A stretch of DNA of 64,000 bases from Acidobacteriaceae bacterium (GTDB lineage Bacteria; Acidobacteriota; Terriglobia; Terriglobales; Acidobacteriaceae), in the NCBI GenBank assembly GCA_003134995.1, contig PLDC01000015.1, positions 62,001 to 126,000 on the forward strand, in the 5' to 3' direction. A program made the translations under genes and the position numbers. Below, one piece after another: positions 52,765-61,983 of the stretch. Every line of letters starts with the position of its first letter. The stretch's first letter is position 1. The notes beneath the pieces were generated by a model that worked only from the letters and a program-made list of their open reading frames with translations, searched no databases and was not told the DNA's origin.

Positions 52765-55122
52765 CTATAACGGATAATCAACATGCAGCGCCGCCGAATA
52801 GCGTGAATATTTTGGTGGCGAAGAACTGTCATACAGCCTCAGGAAGTAGTCCTGCGTCTCCGCCAGCCGGGCCAGAGTAAAAGTTTCGGTATTGAAGCGT
52901 CCCAGCAGATTTCTATCGTTAGCCTGACCCCATCCATAATCATTTTCCCGAACCTCGATTCCACCGCCGCTCGGCGGCGCCATCCCTGCATCTACCGAAA
53001 CCGTCGTCGACGTCACCGCCGTGATCTGCGCCTCCGTCAGGTCCACCTGGTAGTAGGCTCCCACCTGCGTCGTCTCCAGCAGTGGAGGCATGTCCTGCAG
53101 CGCAATCACTGTCGCGCTGGCACCATACTCAATCGCCAACGGCGCTGCCAAGTCATTTGCGAATCCGATGTCGTAGAACCCGCGATCGTCTGCCGGATCT
53201 GCAACTTGAATTCCCACTTCTCGCACGATGGCCGTAAACGAAGCGCCTCGCGATGGAACATTCACCGCGATCGCATCGCCCGGAAAAATATCCGCCGCCG
53301 CACTCGGCAGAAAATCGCTCCAGGTCTCGTAAGTTCCAGACCACGCCGTTCCCAAAGAATCATCCAGAATTGCCAGCGCCGCATTTTCGCAATCAACATC
53401 GGTACGCGCGCTCGGAGTCTTCGCTGACCGCACAGCGCCTCGCGTTCCGTCATCCGCGCCATTCTGCAACGAAGCCACGCTCGCCGCGTTCTCGACTTGC
53501 GCCACGGCTCGTCCAGACCCCCGATAGCTTGCCACGATCAGTTGATTCAGCGCCGGAACATATTGCGGATAAAAATCCAGCGAGGGATCGCTCGTGATCT
53601 CGCACTGCGCTCCATCCGAAAGCGCGCCCACCAGTTGCGTAACGTACGGTGCGTATTCCGTTGGCGAAGTCTGCACTGCGGCGCGCACCTCCGCCAGCGA
53701 AATATGCGCCACATACGTATAGGCAATGCTGCACTGCATGCTGACCGCATCCACCAACGCATAAGTGCAGAATCCCGGCGCACTCGCGATGACGTTGTCA
53801 TACAACACGGTCGCCGGCCCCACCAATGTGGCCGGGTCGCTCGGATCGATGTCCTGCACTTCGAGAACGAACCGCACATCCGCCGTCACTGCGGCGCCGC
53901 CCCATCCATTCCCCGCCGGATGCAGCGATGAGTGATAAATCTCTCCGCTGCGATACACTTCCATTGAATACAAGTAGGTCGTAAAAAAATACTGGTGCCC
54001 TGCCGTCGTTGCGATCACAGGCCCAGTGAGTGTCCCGCTAATCAAAGCCTGAATAGTCGAGCCCGTGCCCGACGGCGTAATCTGAAACCCCGCCAGACAT
54101 CCCGCCGCCGAGATCGCTCCCGCATAAAGCCCGCCCAGCACGCCCTGCGATGCAGCAGTAAAGCTCACATCGCCGTGTTGCAACTCCAATGCTCCGCCCA
54201 GTTCGATCTGCTCGATAAAACTCACCGTAGTCTGCCCGTCTACGCCCGTACCGCCCGCTATCTGCAGCGTCTGCGCAACGACCGAAACCGCAGAAGACGG
54301 ATCGCTCACCACCCAGGTCGTAGGATCCAGGCCCGGTCCCAGATACTCTTCGTCAATCAGCGCAGGTTTCGCCTGCGCAAACGGTTTCTGCGAGAGGTAA
54401 AATTTGAGACTTTCGCCGTTCCCAACAAAATAATCGCGCACGTAGGCTTGCGGTTCGTCTTCTCCAATCACGGTCAACTCATTTGCCAGCAGGTTTGGAC
54501 TGCTCAGCCACAATCCCTCCGGAGAAAAGTTCGCATCACTCTCATTCAGCGCATACGCCGTTGCCCCCACCGGCGCCAGAATCAGCGCGCCATTCATCGT
54601 GCGGAAACTTCCTCGTGCGGCCAGCGCGATTTCCGCCGCGTGAAAAGAAAAGTTCATTTGCGGGTTCACTGCGTAACTGGCCAGCGTGTCTACATCCTGC
54701 ACCGCGCTGGTGTCGAACCATCCCGGCAACAAGTCCTGCGCCAGTTGCTGGAGCGCGTTACCCGCGCTCCGGTCAACAAAAGGGGATCGGTTCGGCAATG
54801 CCTTCTGATTGAGCAAGACCTCGTCACTCTGGGCCACTACGTTATAGCGATACACTGGACCTTGCTCTCCCCAGCCCAGATATTCGTACTGCGGAGCGGC
54901 GGTCACGTATCCCGTAAACACATCGCTCCCATTCGTTTTTCCCAAGGTCACACGCGCGTCCGTCAACGGAATCACAAACCCCGGCCCATTCGCCAATAAA
55001 CTGAACTGCAGTTCCGCCGGCTGATTGAGTTTGCGCTCGATCTTGGGGATCTTTGTTCCGTCCAGTGCTCCCGTATAATCTTGCGGTCCTTGCCCCTGAA
55101 GATTGTCGATAGTCAGTTTCAT
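52765..55122 (-). CDS. Large phage tail/baseplate-like protein
   Basis: 785 residues from ATG 55122 (MKLTIDNL), 797 from GTG 55158. The N-terminal part (KIERKLNQPAELQFSLLA, ITDARVTLG-like) resembles phage tail proteins that bind the baseplate or hub, and the middle contains beta-rich repeats with many Gly/Ala/Thr. No peptidase motif is recognised. It is the largest gene of the module and is followed by small genes toward E2. Exact tail role uncertain. Confidence 0.7.
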   Translation of the reverse strand: MKLTIDNLQGQGPQDYTGALDGTKIPKIERKLNQPAELQFSLLANGPGFVIPLTDARVTLGKTNGSDVFTGYVTAAPQYEYLGWGEQGPVYRYNVVAQSDEVLLNQKALPNRSPFVDRSAGNALQQLAQDLLPGWFDTSAVQDVDTLASYAVNPQMNFSFHAAEIALAARGSFRTMNGALILAPVGATAYALNESDANFSPEGLWLSSPNLLANELTVIGEDEPQAYVRDYFVGNGESLKFYLSQKPFAQAKPALIDEEYLGPGLDPTTWVVSDPSSAVSVVAQTLQIAGGTGVDGQTTVSFIEQIELGGALELQHGDVSFTAASQGVLGGLYAGAISAAGCLAGFQITPSGTGSTIQALISGTLTGPVIATTAGHQYFFTTYLYSMEVYRSGEIYHSSLHPAGNGWGGAAVTADVRFVLEVQDIDPSDPATLVGPATVLYDNVIASAPGFCTYALVDAVSMQCSIAYTYVAHISLAEVRAAVQTSPTEYAPYVTQLVGALSDGAQCEITSDPSLDFYPQYVPALNQLIVASYRGSGRAVAQVENAASVASLQNGADDGTRGAVRSAKTPSARTDVDCENAALAILDDSLGTAWSGTYETWSDFLPSAAADIFPGDAIAVNVPSRGASFTAIVREVGIQVADPADDRGFYDIGFANDLAAPLAIEYGASATVIALQDMPPLLETTQVGAYYQVDLTEAQITAVTSTTVSVDAGMAPPSGGGIEVRENDYGWGQANDRNLLGRFNTETFTLARLAETQDYFLRLYDSSSPPKYSRYSAALHVDYPL

Positions 55123-55360
55123 CTCGGTTGTGAATGCTACCTTTCTCGCCCGCGACACCTACGCGTTCATCTGCAACTTAGGTCGCTGCAGATCGTGAGC
55201 GTTTCTCACTCGGTTGTTTGGCGAAAGACAGTACGTTTAGATTGGCACAGTCCGAGCGCACTCAGGGTTCAAGACTGCGCGCTCTTATCGCAGTTTCCCA
55301 ACACGGGAACTCGCTTATCCCCTAAACAGTTTGTGACGGGCTTAGTGTCCTAATTGCCCC

Positions 55361-56467
55361 TCAGTACACCGCTGCCATCGCCGCCGGAAAGTAACTTCGA
55401 TAGCACAACACCGTCTGCCCATCGTTGGTATCCGTGAACGGCAGCGCGATAAACGAGGCGTGCAAACCAAGCGAACTCAGAGGTCTGGCAATCTCCTCGA
55501 AATCTTCCCGAAGAAACTTTTGCGACGAACTCCGTGTGCCGTTGCCCTGCGTGTTCGACGTCCCACTCGTCTTAGCCGCGCCTCCGCTTTTCGGAGGCTT
55601 CCATCCCGCGCCAGACTTCAAAGTGACGCCTCCAGTTCCTGCGCCAGGGTTCGGGCTAAGCCGCGGATAGTAGAAGCACACCCGACCACCCGATTCCGGC
55701 TCGGCCACAAACAGCGCCGACCATTCTTGAAAGAACGACCCGCCTTCCCGGTCAACGAAAGCGGCCACAACCTGCGCCGACGCTCCGGTTGCCGGAGCTC
55801 CCGCGAGCAGGGGTTGTGCGAGAATCACCGAGGTCGCCGTCACTTCCACAACGCGCCCCACGTTGAACGTCACTCGCCGCACATAATTCAGATCGTTATT
55901 CACCATCGCGGCGCTGCTTACATACGCTGCGGAAATCCCCGATCCTACGTATCCAATCTGCTGTTGATAGTCCACATCCACGGCGATCAGATTTCCGACA
56001 ACGAACGCACTCACAACGTCAATACCAAAAACAAGTTCGCTCGCCGTCGAACCTGCGAGCACGGCCGCTGCCGGAATGGGCGTTCCCCCCGATGGTGCCG
56101 GCGTCGCGCTCGGGCTCGTTGCCAGCACGTTCATGTGTTCCGACCCGCCCGCTAATGCCATCTGCAACTTTCCCCACTCGCGAAAGTCGAACTCCACTCT
56201 CGCCTCGATCGGCCCTCGAAATTGCACCGACGGCAAAGCATTCGCTCCTGACCGCACCACGTCAGTCGGTGTGTCGTAGTAGCGCTCGAAGCCTTCGATC
56301 CATCCCAAATCTAGCCATGGAGCCGGCGGCGCATCGAGCGCGAACACTCCACTAGCCGCCGGATCAAAAATAGTTGGAGTCTCTGTTATCCGGTTCACTG
56401 GCGCAAAGTACGCACGCATCTGCCGAGTCACCGGAATCATGGCCGAGCGCAGTGGAGAAGTGCTCAT
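55361..56467 (-). CDS. Phage tail tube-like/structural protein
   Basis: 368 residues. The N-terminal MIPVTRQMRAYFAPVNRITETPTIFDP and the beta-rich middle (GRVVEVTATSVILAQPLL) with an internal Gly/Ser/Thr-rich stretch (SGGAAKTSGTSNTQGN) suggest a tail tube-type protein, without a firm match. Its ATG overlaps the stop of the upstream 56464 gene by 4 bases, so translation is coupled. Confidence 0.6.
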   Translation of the reverse strand: MSTSPLRSAMIPVTRQMRAYFAPVNRITETPTIFDPAASGVFALDAPPAPWLDLGWIEGFERYYDTPTDVVRSGANALPSVQFRGPIEARVEFDFREWGKLQMALAGGSEHMNVLATSPSATPAPSGGTPIPAAAVLAGSTASELVFGIDVVSAFVVGNLIAVDVDYQQQIGYVGSGISAAYVSSAAMVNNDLNYVRRVTFNVGRVVEVTATSVILAQPLLAGAPATGASAQVVAAFVDREGGSFFQEWSALFVAEPESGGRVCFYYPRLSPNPGAGTGGVTLKSGAGWKPPKSGGAAKTSGTSNTQGNGTRSSSQKFLREDFEEIARPLSSLGLHASFIALPFTDTNDGQTVLCYRSYFPAAMAAVY

Positions 56468-57030
56468 AACAATGTCACCTCCGAAAAGAAGAAAACGGTA
56501 AGCTCGGCCCGCCGCTCTACGCGCCCATCCTGATGGGCTTGCTCATAGATCGCCCGGCGCACAGCGCGCCCCTGATAGGCCGCCGTGTTGTCCTCAACCC
56601 CGCTCGTTGTCGCTTCCTGAAACGCTGGTTGATTCCAGAAGACGCTGGTGCCAAGGTCAGCGCTTGGCGACTGCGTGTAGTCATACTTCTCGGTATTGGT
56701 GGGCTGGCAAATTCCCAGCAGCTCGTTGTCGAGCTGTCCCAACAATCGCCCGCGATCCACCATGCTTTGCACGGTTCCCAATGTGTAATACGAAATCACA
56801 CAATTGAGGCTCATCAGCGCAGCGTTCCCGGCGCCCCCATCAACCACCGCCGCTGAACCCCACTCAATGTAGAACGCGTTCGGCTGCGGCTCTGCCGACG
56901 CCGGTGGCAGATTCTCCACCACCACGACCGCAGGCACCGTCGCCCCATTGATCGTCACCGTTCGCGCCGGATTTAATCCCGCCAGCCTTTGCTGTAGCGC
57001 AAGAAAAAAACTATCTTTGGCAAATTGCAT
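56464..57030 (-). CDS. Phage tail terminator-like protein
   Basis: 188 residues from ATG 57030 (GTG 57036 adds two). Position after the connector and before the tube-like gene, and the N-terminal MQFAKDSFFLALQQRLAGLNP, suit a head-tail completion or tail terminator protein. Repeat-rich spacer with heptamer arrays precedes it. Family not proven. Confidence 0.55.
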   Translation of the reverse strand: MQFAKDSFFLALQQRLAGLNPARTVTINGATVPAVVVVENLPPASAEPQPNAFYIEWGSAAVVDGGAGNAALMSLNCVISYYTLGTVQSMVDRGRLLGQLDNELLGICQPTNTEKYDYTQSPSADLGTSVFWNQPAFQEATTSGVEDNTAAYQGRAVRRAIYEQAHQDGRVERRAELTVFFFSEVTLL

Positions 57031-57040
57031 GAACACCAGC

Positions 57041-57216
57041 TTCTAGCTTCTAGCTTCTGGCTTCGAGCCTCGAGCTTTGAGCTTGAAAGTTATTATTCGT
57101 TGGAAGCGAAAGTCGGAAGGTCGAGTCCCTGCTTGCTCGTCCGGGCGTCGACTCGACGCGTGTACCGAAGGCAAACACTACTGACTAAGAGCTAGCAGCC
57201 AGAAGCCAGAAGCTCC
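57041..57216. repeat. Inverted heptamer-array element
   Basis: Left array 57041-57088: TTCTAGC, TTCTAGC, TTCTGGC, TTCGAGC, CTCGAGC, TTTGAGC in exact 7-base register. Right array 57190-57216: AGCTAGC, AGCCAGA, AGCCAGA, AGCTCC in inverted sense. The core of about 100 bases between them has no gene or tRNA. Lies between two phage-module genes. Confidence 0.65.
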
Positions 57217-57218
57217 TA

Positions 57219-57626
57219 TTACTCCACTGCCGTTACCACATAGAAATAAGCAGTCCCTGCAAAATTCTCGGTGACGACAGCTTCGATATGGAAAAGATCG
57301 CCGTCGTACACCAACCCAAGGACAGCATTGAAAAGAGCTTCCGCCGAACCCATACCGAGCGTGGGCAACTGCACATCAACCGCAGAAGCCGGCAGAGTGA
57401 ATTCAATTCGTCGGGTCGGCCCTAGGTTTCCAGTCGGCAAATTGGTTGCCACGACCGGCGCGATAATGACGCTTTGCACTCCAGGATCGACCAATCCCAA
57501 CTGACCCGCTGCGTCGCTTGCCGTCGCCATCGCTGGCAACAGCAAACTAACTTGGTCTCCGCCCAGCGCCGTCAACATCGCATTAGCTGCCCGAACCAAA
57601 GCCGCACCACAAATTCCGCTCCCCAT
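57219..57626 (-). CDS. Phage-module protein, probable small structural protein
   Basis: 135 residues from ATG 57626, chosen for its GGAGGG site; the open frame from 57704 begins within a repeat array (VVGRWSLVVGQ) and is not believed. Sequence MGSGICGAALVRAANAML and beta-rich C-terminus (FAGTAYFYVVTAVE) suggest a decoration or tail accessory protein. No match known. Confidence 0.6.
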   Translation of the reverse strand: MGSGICGAALVRAANAMLTALGGDQVSLLLPAMATASDAAGQLGLVDPGVQSVIIAPVVATNLPTGNLGPTRRIEFTLPASAVDVQLPTLGMGSAEALFNAVLGLVYDGDLFHIEAVVTENFAGTAYFYVVTAVE

Positions 57627-57667
57627 AATGATTCCCTCCGTTCGCAACTCCGCCAGTCCGGCCTGGC

Positions 57668-57697
57668 CAACGACTAAAGACCAACGACCAACGACGG
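57668..57697. repeat. CAACGAC heptamer array after the connector gene
   Basis: CAACGAC, TAAAGAC, CAACGAC, CAACGAC, GG in perfect 7-base steps, starting at 57668. Nearly identical to the right array at 58411-58440, which lies after the capsid gene on the same strand. Confidence 0.7.
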
Positions 57698-57700
57698 TTT

Positions 57701-58327
57701 TCACGCGCCTTTCTGCGCTACATAGGGCGCCAACAAGCTGCGCACCATGTCATCCACCAGCGTAGGTCCGAAATATTGCAGCCGTAGCTGGTTGATCTGG
57801 CTCGATTGCACATTGAGTCCCGGCGTAGCCTGTGCATTCTTCACGATCTGTGCGCAAGCTACTTGCACAGGCGTCGGAATCGGACTCCATCCCGCGTTGT
57901 AGACAACATCCACTTCATTGAAGAACAAATCCAACGCATTGATCGGAAACGTAAGTTCGCCACCGTCCGCCCAAATATCAATCGTTGTCGGATCAATCGC
58001 CGTCCACATCCCCGGCAGCGAAAAAGCCAAAGCGAACTCCAGACTCATCTCTGGAAACGGCCATTCCCCCCTTCGCGGCATTCCGTAACGCCCCTGCAGC
58101 GTCACAATCGGTGTAGTCGCCGGTGCGACGGTTACCATCGGCAGGTAACTCACCCGCACGACATTCAGATCCGGCGGCATCTTCAGTCGCTCTTCATACT
58201 GGTTCACGCCCAGCGTCACCCGCCGGCAGTGCGCGTCAATGATCGCGGAAGCCGCCGTGATCCACGATGGATCAGTCGTAGCATCCAGCCCATAAGTCAG
58301 ATAATCCGTTGTCGCGAGATAATTCAT
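57701..58327 (-). CDS. Phage head-tail connector-like protein
   Basis: 208 residues. N-terminal region DATTDPSWITAASAIIDAHCRRVTLG fits gp6-like connector proteins, with MPPDLNVVRVSYLPMV and a C-terminal helix-rich segment (VQVACAQIVKNAQAT). It follows the capsid gene in the normal order of tailed phages. Its stop is followed by the CAACGAC array. Assignment by position and general similarity. Confidence 0.65.
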   Translation of the reverse strand: MNYLATTDYLTYGLDATTDPSWITAASAIIDAHCRRVTLGVNQYEERLKMPPDLNVVRVSYLPMVTVAPATTPIVTLQGRYGMPRRGEWPFPEMSLEFALAFSLPGMWTAIDPTTIDIWADGGELTFPINALDLFFNEVDVVYNAGWSPIPTPVQVACAQIVKNAQATPGLNVQSSQINQLRLQYFGPTLVDDMVRSLLAPYVAQKGA

Positions 58328-58359
58328 ATTGAGTTCTCAGTTCTCGATCGCAAAAAGAT

Positions 58360-58440
58360 GTCGCTGGTCGTCAGTCGTATGTCGTTGGCGACGACGAGAT
58401 TCGTAGCGGCCAACGACTAACGACCAACGACCAACGACGG
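58360..58440. repeat. Inverted heptamer-array element after the capsid gene
   Basis: Left array GTCGCTG, GTCGTCA, GTCGTAT, GTCGTTG (58360-58387) and right array CAACGAC, TAACGAC, CAACGAC, CAACGAC (58411-58438) are inverted copies in 7-base register. They flank a 23-base core. The element sits directly after the capsid stop. Confidence 0.7.
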
Positions 58441-58444
58441 TTTC

Positions 58445-59416
58445 CTACCGCTGTATGTTCACCTGGTAATGCGCAAAGTTCGCCCCCTTCACCACAGGTG
58501 CCCCAAACTTCACGACCACCATCTGCTGGGTTAATGCATTGGGTAGCCCCAGCTTGAACACCCTCGGATTCGGATCGGTCAGCCAGTGATACTCGATCAA
58601 GTCCTCCGACACGATGTAAGCCGGCAGTACCGCAGTGCCCGAACCCGGAGTCCCTGTATAAGGAACCGCCCAATCCGGAATCAGCGGCAGATCGCCTGCC
58701 TGTGTGCTCAACGCTTTCACTCGCAAACCGCCTGTGATTTCCACAGTGGTCAGCACCACGTTGAATTCTGCTTTCATCTCCCGGTCGATCAGGTCCAACA
58801 GCACCGGGTTGGAGTAGATCGCCGTAGGCCTTACCGCGTACGCCGAACTCGAAACCATCGCAGCAATCGTGCCCTTGATTCCGTCCACGATGCTCGAAGT
58901 AGTTCCGATCGTTGTTGTGTTTCCGCCGGCCACAATCTGCCCGATCACGCCGAAGTACTGCAAGGTCGTCGGCGCGCTGAGTGACGTATCGCTGCCGTTC
59001 CACAGCGCCACATCGTGCGTGCGCAGCAGTCCGTCCACCGAATCGGCCAGATCCTTCGCCTGCAAATAAGCGAACTGGCTTTGTTGAGCCGTCATTTCCA
59101 GATCGAACAGGTTGTAGTTGATCTGCGAAACCAGAGCCTTCAGCGGCACCGCCAGCTCCACTCGAGTTGGCGATCCCACTGTCGGCGTGATGTTTCGCGG
59201 ATCGACGAATGCCTGAGCCGCCGTGGGCGAACTGATTGCAGTTTCTTCGAAAAATCGTGACGGATGCCCGGTTGCAGGAACCTGTTTGATCCTTTGCCCA
59301 AACACTCCGCGGCGCCGAACGATATCGAAGATCTCCGTCTGATACCGGTCAACTTCAATTGCGCCCGGCCCAAGATAGTCGGCCGATGCGTACAAATCTA
59401 CAAATTGTCCTCTCAT
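58445..59416 (-). CDS. Putative phage major capsid protein
   Basis: 323 residues from ATG 59416 (AGGAG 6 bases before it); the frame extends to 59476. The fold-like features are the N-terminal LYASADYLGPGAIEVDRYQ, a middle containing SQINYNLFDLEMTAQQSQFAYLQ and a hydrophobic C-terminal half (EDLIEYHWLTDPNPRVFKL). It lies between a scaffold-like gene and a connector-like gene, the order of HK97-type head modules. Sequence match to a named capsid family is not claimed. Confidence 0.65.
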   Translation of the reverse strand: MRGQFVDLYASADYLGPGAIEVDRYQTEIFDIVRRRGVFGQRIKQVPATGHPSRFFEETAISSPTAAQAFVDPRNITPTVGSPTRVELAVPLKALVSQINYNLFDLEMTAQQSQFAYLQAKDLADSVDGLLRTHDVALWNGSDTSLSAPTTLQYFGVIGQIVAGGNTTTIGTTSSIVDGIKGTIAAMVSSSAYAVRPTAIYSNPVLLDLIDREMKAEFNVVLTTVEITGGLRVKALSTQAGDLPLIPDWAVPYTGTPGSGTAVLPAYIVSEDLIEYHWLTDPNPRVFKLGLPNALTQQMVVVKFGAPVVKGANFAHYQVNIQR

Positions 59417-59704
59417 GTTTTCTCCTGTGTTGATTTTTCCAACGATCAAAATTCGATTGCGTTGTTGCTTTGCCAAATCGCCCCGTCATCCTGAGCGCGG
59501 GAGGTGCTTCGCGAAGTGAAGCACCTCCCCGGTCGAAGAACTCCATGTCTGCCGGATATCCAGCAACGGCTCGGCAAGGAGTCGTCTTCGATGTCTTGGG
59601 CTGATTCTGCAAGCCCATTTCGTGTGGCACATTCCCGCAGGGCAAACAAAAAGGCACGACCAAAGTCGCGCCACCGTTTACCGAAGCCCGAGTGCCGAAG
59701 CCTG
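59417..59704. other. Spacer with a long hairpin repeat
   Basis: 288 bases between the capsid and scaffold-like genes. It holds the inverted repeat GGGAGGTGCTTC/GAAGCACCTCCC at 59499-59529 in the context GTCATCCTGAGCG...GGTCGAAGAACTCC. No protein-coding frame is convincing. Confidence 0.6.
59499..59529. repeat. Perfect 12-bp hairpin in GTCATCCTGAGCG-type repeat
   Basis: Arms GGGAGGTGCTTC (59499-59510) and GAAGCACCTCCC (59518-59529) with a 7-base loop, preceded by GTCATCCTGAGCG and followed by GGTCGAAGAAC. This flanking context is like the repeat-derived stretch in truB (GTCATTCCGA...GAGGAACC at 62863-62909). Confidence 0.6.
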
Positions 59705-60136
59705 CTACTCGATAATCCCTGCCCGTGCCAGCTCCGACTTAACCGCGATCCGCTGCTCAACACTCAGGCTCTGCAGCGTCTTGTCCAGGACAGCTTTGTC
59801 GAGCTTCTCACTGCCTGACTCATCGCAGCTCTTGGCCAGAATCGCCGAAACCATCGGTGGAAGCGTTTTCCGCACCATCCGCGCCGCCTGCGCTTTCAAG
59901 TCCGCATTCGATTTCTCCAACTCAACCAAGCGCTCCTGCAAATGCCTCCCGCCATCCCCGCGCGCCGCCATGTCATACGCCGGCTGCTCTTCCACCGCCG
60001 CGACAATCCGATCCACTTTCGTGTTAAGCGCTTCTTGCTGCGCATCCAGCCGCCCCAGCACACGATCCAACGATTCAGCCGCATTCGCCAGCCGTTCCGC
60101 CGTCGTCATCAACTGCTGCACCATCTCTTCGTTCAT
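59705..60136 (-). CDS. Coiled-coil scaffold-like phage protein
   Basis: 143 residues from ATG 60136, which has GGAGG 7 bases upstream (GGAGGAATGAGC). Long heptad region (TAERLANAAESLDRVLGRLDAQQEALNTKVDRIV and LQERLVELEKSNADLKAQAARMV) fits a scaffolding protein between protease and capsid. C-terminal region is helical (SVEQRIAVKSELARAGI). Assignment rests on position and coiled coil. Confidence 0.6.
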   Translation of the reverse strand: MNEEMVQQLMTTAERLANAAESLDRVLGRLDAQQEALNTKVDRIVAAVEEQPAYDMAARGDGGRHLQERLVELEKSNADLKAQAARMVRKTLPPMVSAILAKSCDESGSEKLDKAVLDKTLQSLSVEQRIAVKSELARAGIIE

Positions 60137-60275
60137 GCTCATTCCTCCGTTATGCAAACTACAAAAAACCGTTTCCCTCATTTCGAAGTGTGCGCCCGTG
60201 CGACTATCTTCGATCGGGACGTCAGTCGTTCGACTTGTTCAGCGACGATCTGCATCTTTTCGTCTCGCCGCAAAT

Positions 60276-61025
60276 TCAGGCCAGTTCGATCCACGTATCC
60301 TGGTAAGCTGCCTTATCCCTCCGCAAAATCGCCGCCCCGGTGAACGTCACCTTAGTCAGCATCCAAATCGGCGCCCGCGTATCTGCAATCTGTACCGCGG
60401 TAACTTCATAAGACAATCCGAGCCCCGCGGGCCCAGCCGATGACGATGCCTCAGCACGTATCGTCGGACCAGCTTCGGACGCAAGTCCTATTTTGTTAAT
60501 CGCCCCCCGCCTCATCGCCGCTAAATTGCGAATCCGTTTCACCGCCGCTCGCAGCGAAGCCCTCAATCGTGACCCTTCCATTCTGCTTTCCAACTCCGCT
60601 GGACCAACAGCCGCATGGATTACTCCGGCCTGCACCATCCTTGCCCGAAAGGAATCGCTCGCTTGTCCACCCCCTCGAGGTCGCGACCTAGCAATCTCTT
60701 CGACGATCTCGGGAAAGTCGCGCGCAAACAGATACCCACCCAACTCAACATTTCGTCCCACGATTTCTGCGCGCGTGATCACTCCCACCTTGCACCGCAC
60801 ATCATGCCGGTCGAGCGCAGGCGAATAATCCAGCGCCATCCCCAGCAAAGAAGGCAGCGCCGCCTCCGCCGCTTTTCTCGTAAGCATCACCAGATGCCCT
60901 CTTGAACCTGAAGGCGCCCGCTCCGAAGGCACATCGACCATCGTCAATACTCCAGAAAACGCAGCCCGGTTCGGGTGCCCAACCACCTCCGGCATTGCTA
61001 CGGCCATACTTTTCAGTTCAATCAT
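60276..61025 (-). CDS. Prohead protease-like protein
   Basis: 249 residues; ATG 61025 is preceded by AAGGA. N-terminal IELKSMAVAMPEVVGHPNRAAFSGVLT and central LGMALDYSPALDRHDVRCKVGVI, with a later GLSYEVTAVQIADTRAPIWMLTKVTF segment, resemble head maturation serine proteases of HK97-type modules (the region normally reading GLSFGF...V). Catalytic His/Ser are not pinned down. Upstream neighbours are the cellular genes rhomboid and truB. Confidence 0.55.
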   Translation of the reverse strand: MIELKSMAVAMPEVVGHPNRAAFSGVLTMVDVPSERAPSGSRGHLVMLTRKAAEAALPSLLGMALDYSPALDRHDVRCKVGVITRAEIVGRNVELGGYLFARDFPEIVEEIARSRPRGGGQASDSFRARMVQAGVIHAAVGPAELESRMEGSRLRASLRAAVKRIRNLAAMRRGAINKIGLASEAGPTIRAEASSSAGPAGLGLSYEVTAVQIADTRAPIWMLTKVTFTGAAILRRDKAAYQDTWIELA

Positions 61026-61264
61026 TTCGATTCCTTTTGTTCCTCCGTCTTTCCGTCTCTATCGAAGCCTGCGGTATTAAGAGACATGTGGCACACTCCA
61101 GCCCGTGCGCCTGCTTGCGCCGATGCACAAGCCCTGCGCCGTTATCAAACTCAAATAGTTGTTAGTGAATCCGCTAAGAAAGGTGAAAGCCGCAAACTGA
61201 AGTGTGGCCCACTAAAACTCGAACCGACCCATAGCGATCTGCTGAAATCCCATAACCGCCGCCA

Positions 61265-61969
61265 TCATTGCACGGCGTACGGATACCGCAGCTTTCGCTC
61301 ACCAAACACTTTCACCAGCAGTGCTCCAGAAATAAATCCGCCAACGTGCGCCCAGAACGCCACGCCACCCATGTTCTGTTGATGTATGGCAAGCAGCGTC
61401 TGAGTCCCGCTTAGAAAATTGAGGACAAAAAAATAAATAAGGATTACCCACGCCGGTATCCAAACCACAAGGATCAGGACTTCAAAGATCCACGTCAACA
61501 CTCTCGCCCTGGGATACAGGACAAAATACGCCCCAAGCACTCCAAAAATAGCTCCGCTAGCTCCCACCGCCGGCGCCGTCGAATGCAGATTCATGGCGAC
61601 GTGCGTGGCCATTGCCAGCACACCCGTAAGCAGGTAAAACACTAGGTATTTAAAGTGTCCCAGGTAGTCCTCCACATTGTCGCCAAAGATGTAGAGAAAC
61701 CACATATTGCCAATCACGTGCATCCACGACCCGTGCAAAAACAGCGATGTAAAGTACGGAAGCACGATCGCCACCAGCGGGTGCGCCGGCGAGCCTGAAA
61801 GAAATGCCGACAAATCAGCCGGAACCACGCCGAACTGCCGAACCAATGAGTCCAGGCTCCGCGGATCAAGCGAAGCCTCGAACAAATAAATCAGCAGATT
61901 CATCCCTATCAAAAAATAATTCACCCACGGCGTGCTATACCGAGGCTGATCGTCGCGAATAGGAAGCAT
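61265..61969 (-). CDS. Rhomboid family intramembrane serine protease
   Basis: 234 residues, six to seven hydrophobic helices. Catalytic serine 138 in GASGAIFGVLGAYF, the histidine in GGVAFWAHVGGFISG about residue 208, and the L1-type loop HGSWMHVIGNMWFLYIFGDNVEDYLG. It cleaves membrane proteins within the bilayer. It lies between the phage protease and truB and is divergent from truB, sharing the repeat-rich spacer 61984-62087. Confidence 0.95.
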   Translation of the reverse strand: MLPIRDDQPRYSTPWVNYFLIGMNLLIYLFEASLDPRSLDSLVRQFGVVPADLSAFLSGSPAHPLVAIVLPYFTSLFLHGSWMHVIGNMWFLYIFGDNVEDYLGHFKYLVFYLLTGVLAMATHVAMNLHSTAPAVGASGAIFGVLGAYFVLYPRARVLTWIFEVLILVVWIPAWVILIYFFVLNFLSGTQTLLAIHQQNMGGVAFWAHVGGFISGALLVKVFGERKLRYPYAVQ

Positions 61970-61983
61970 AAGAAATCTGTTAG

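Noticed and set aside
53995-54999. 334-codon plus-strand frame antisense to the large tail protein gene
   Set aside because: Arginine-, histidine- and glutamine-rich translation without domains, wholly inside a well-supported gene on the other strand: a shadow of GC-rich codon use.
57089-57189. Possible tRNA in the core between the heptamer arrays (contains GGTCGAGTCC)
   Set aside because: The T-arm-like stretch has no matching acceptor, D-arm or anticodon arm, so the cloverleaf fails.
57041-58440. CRISPR array from the repeated 7-mers
   Set aside because: Units are 7 bases with no spacers and are inverted across a core, and no cas gene is near.
58371-59003. 210-codon frame inside the capsid gene and its spacer
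   Set aside because: Gly/Arg-rich shadow of the capsid frame; its start region lies in another reading frame and its end falls in the heptamer arrays.
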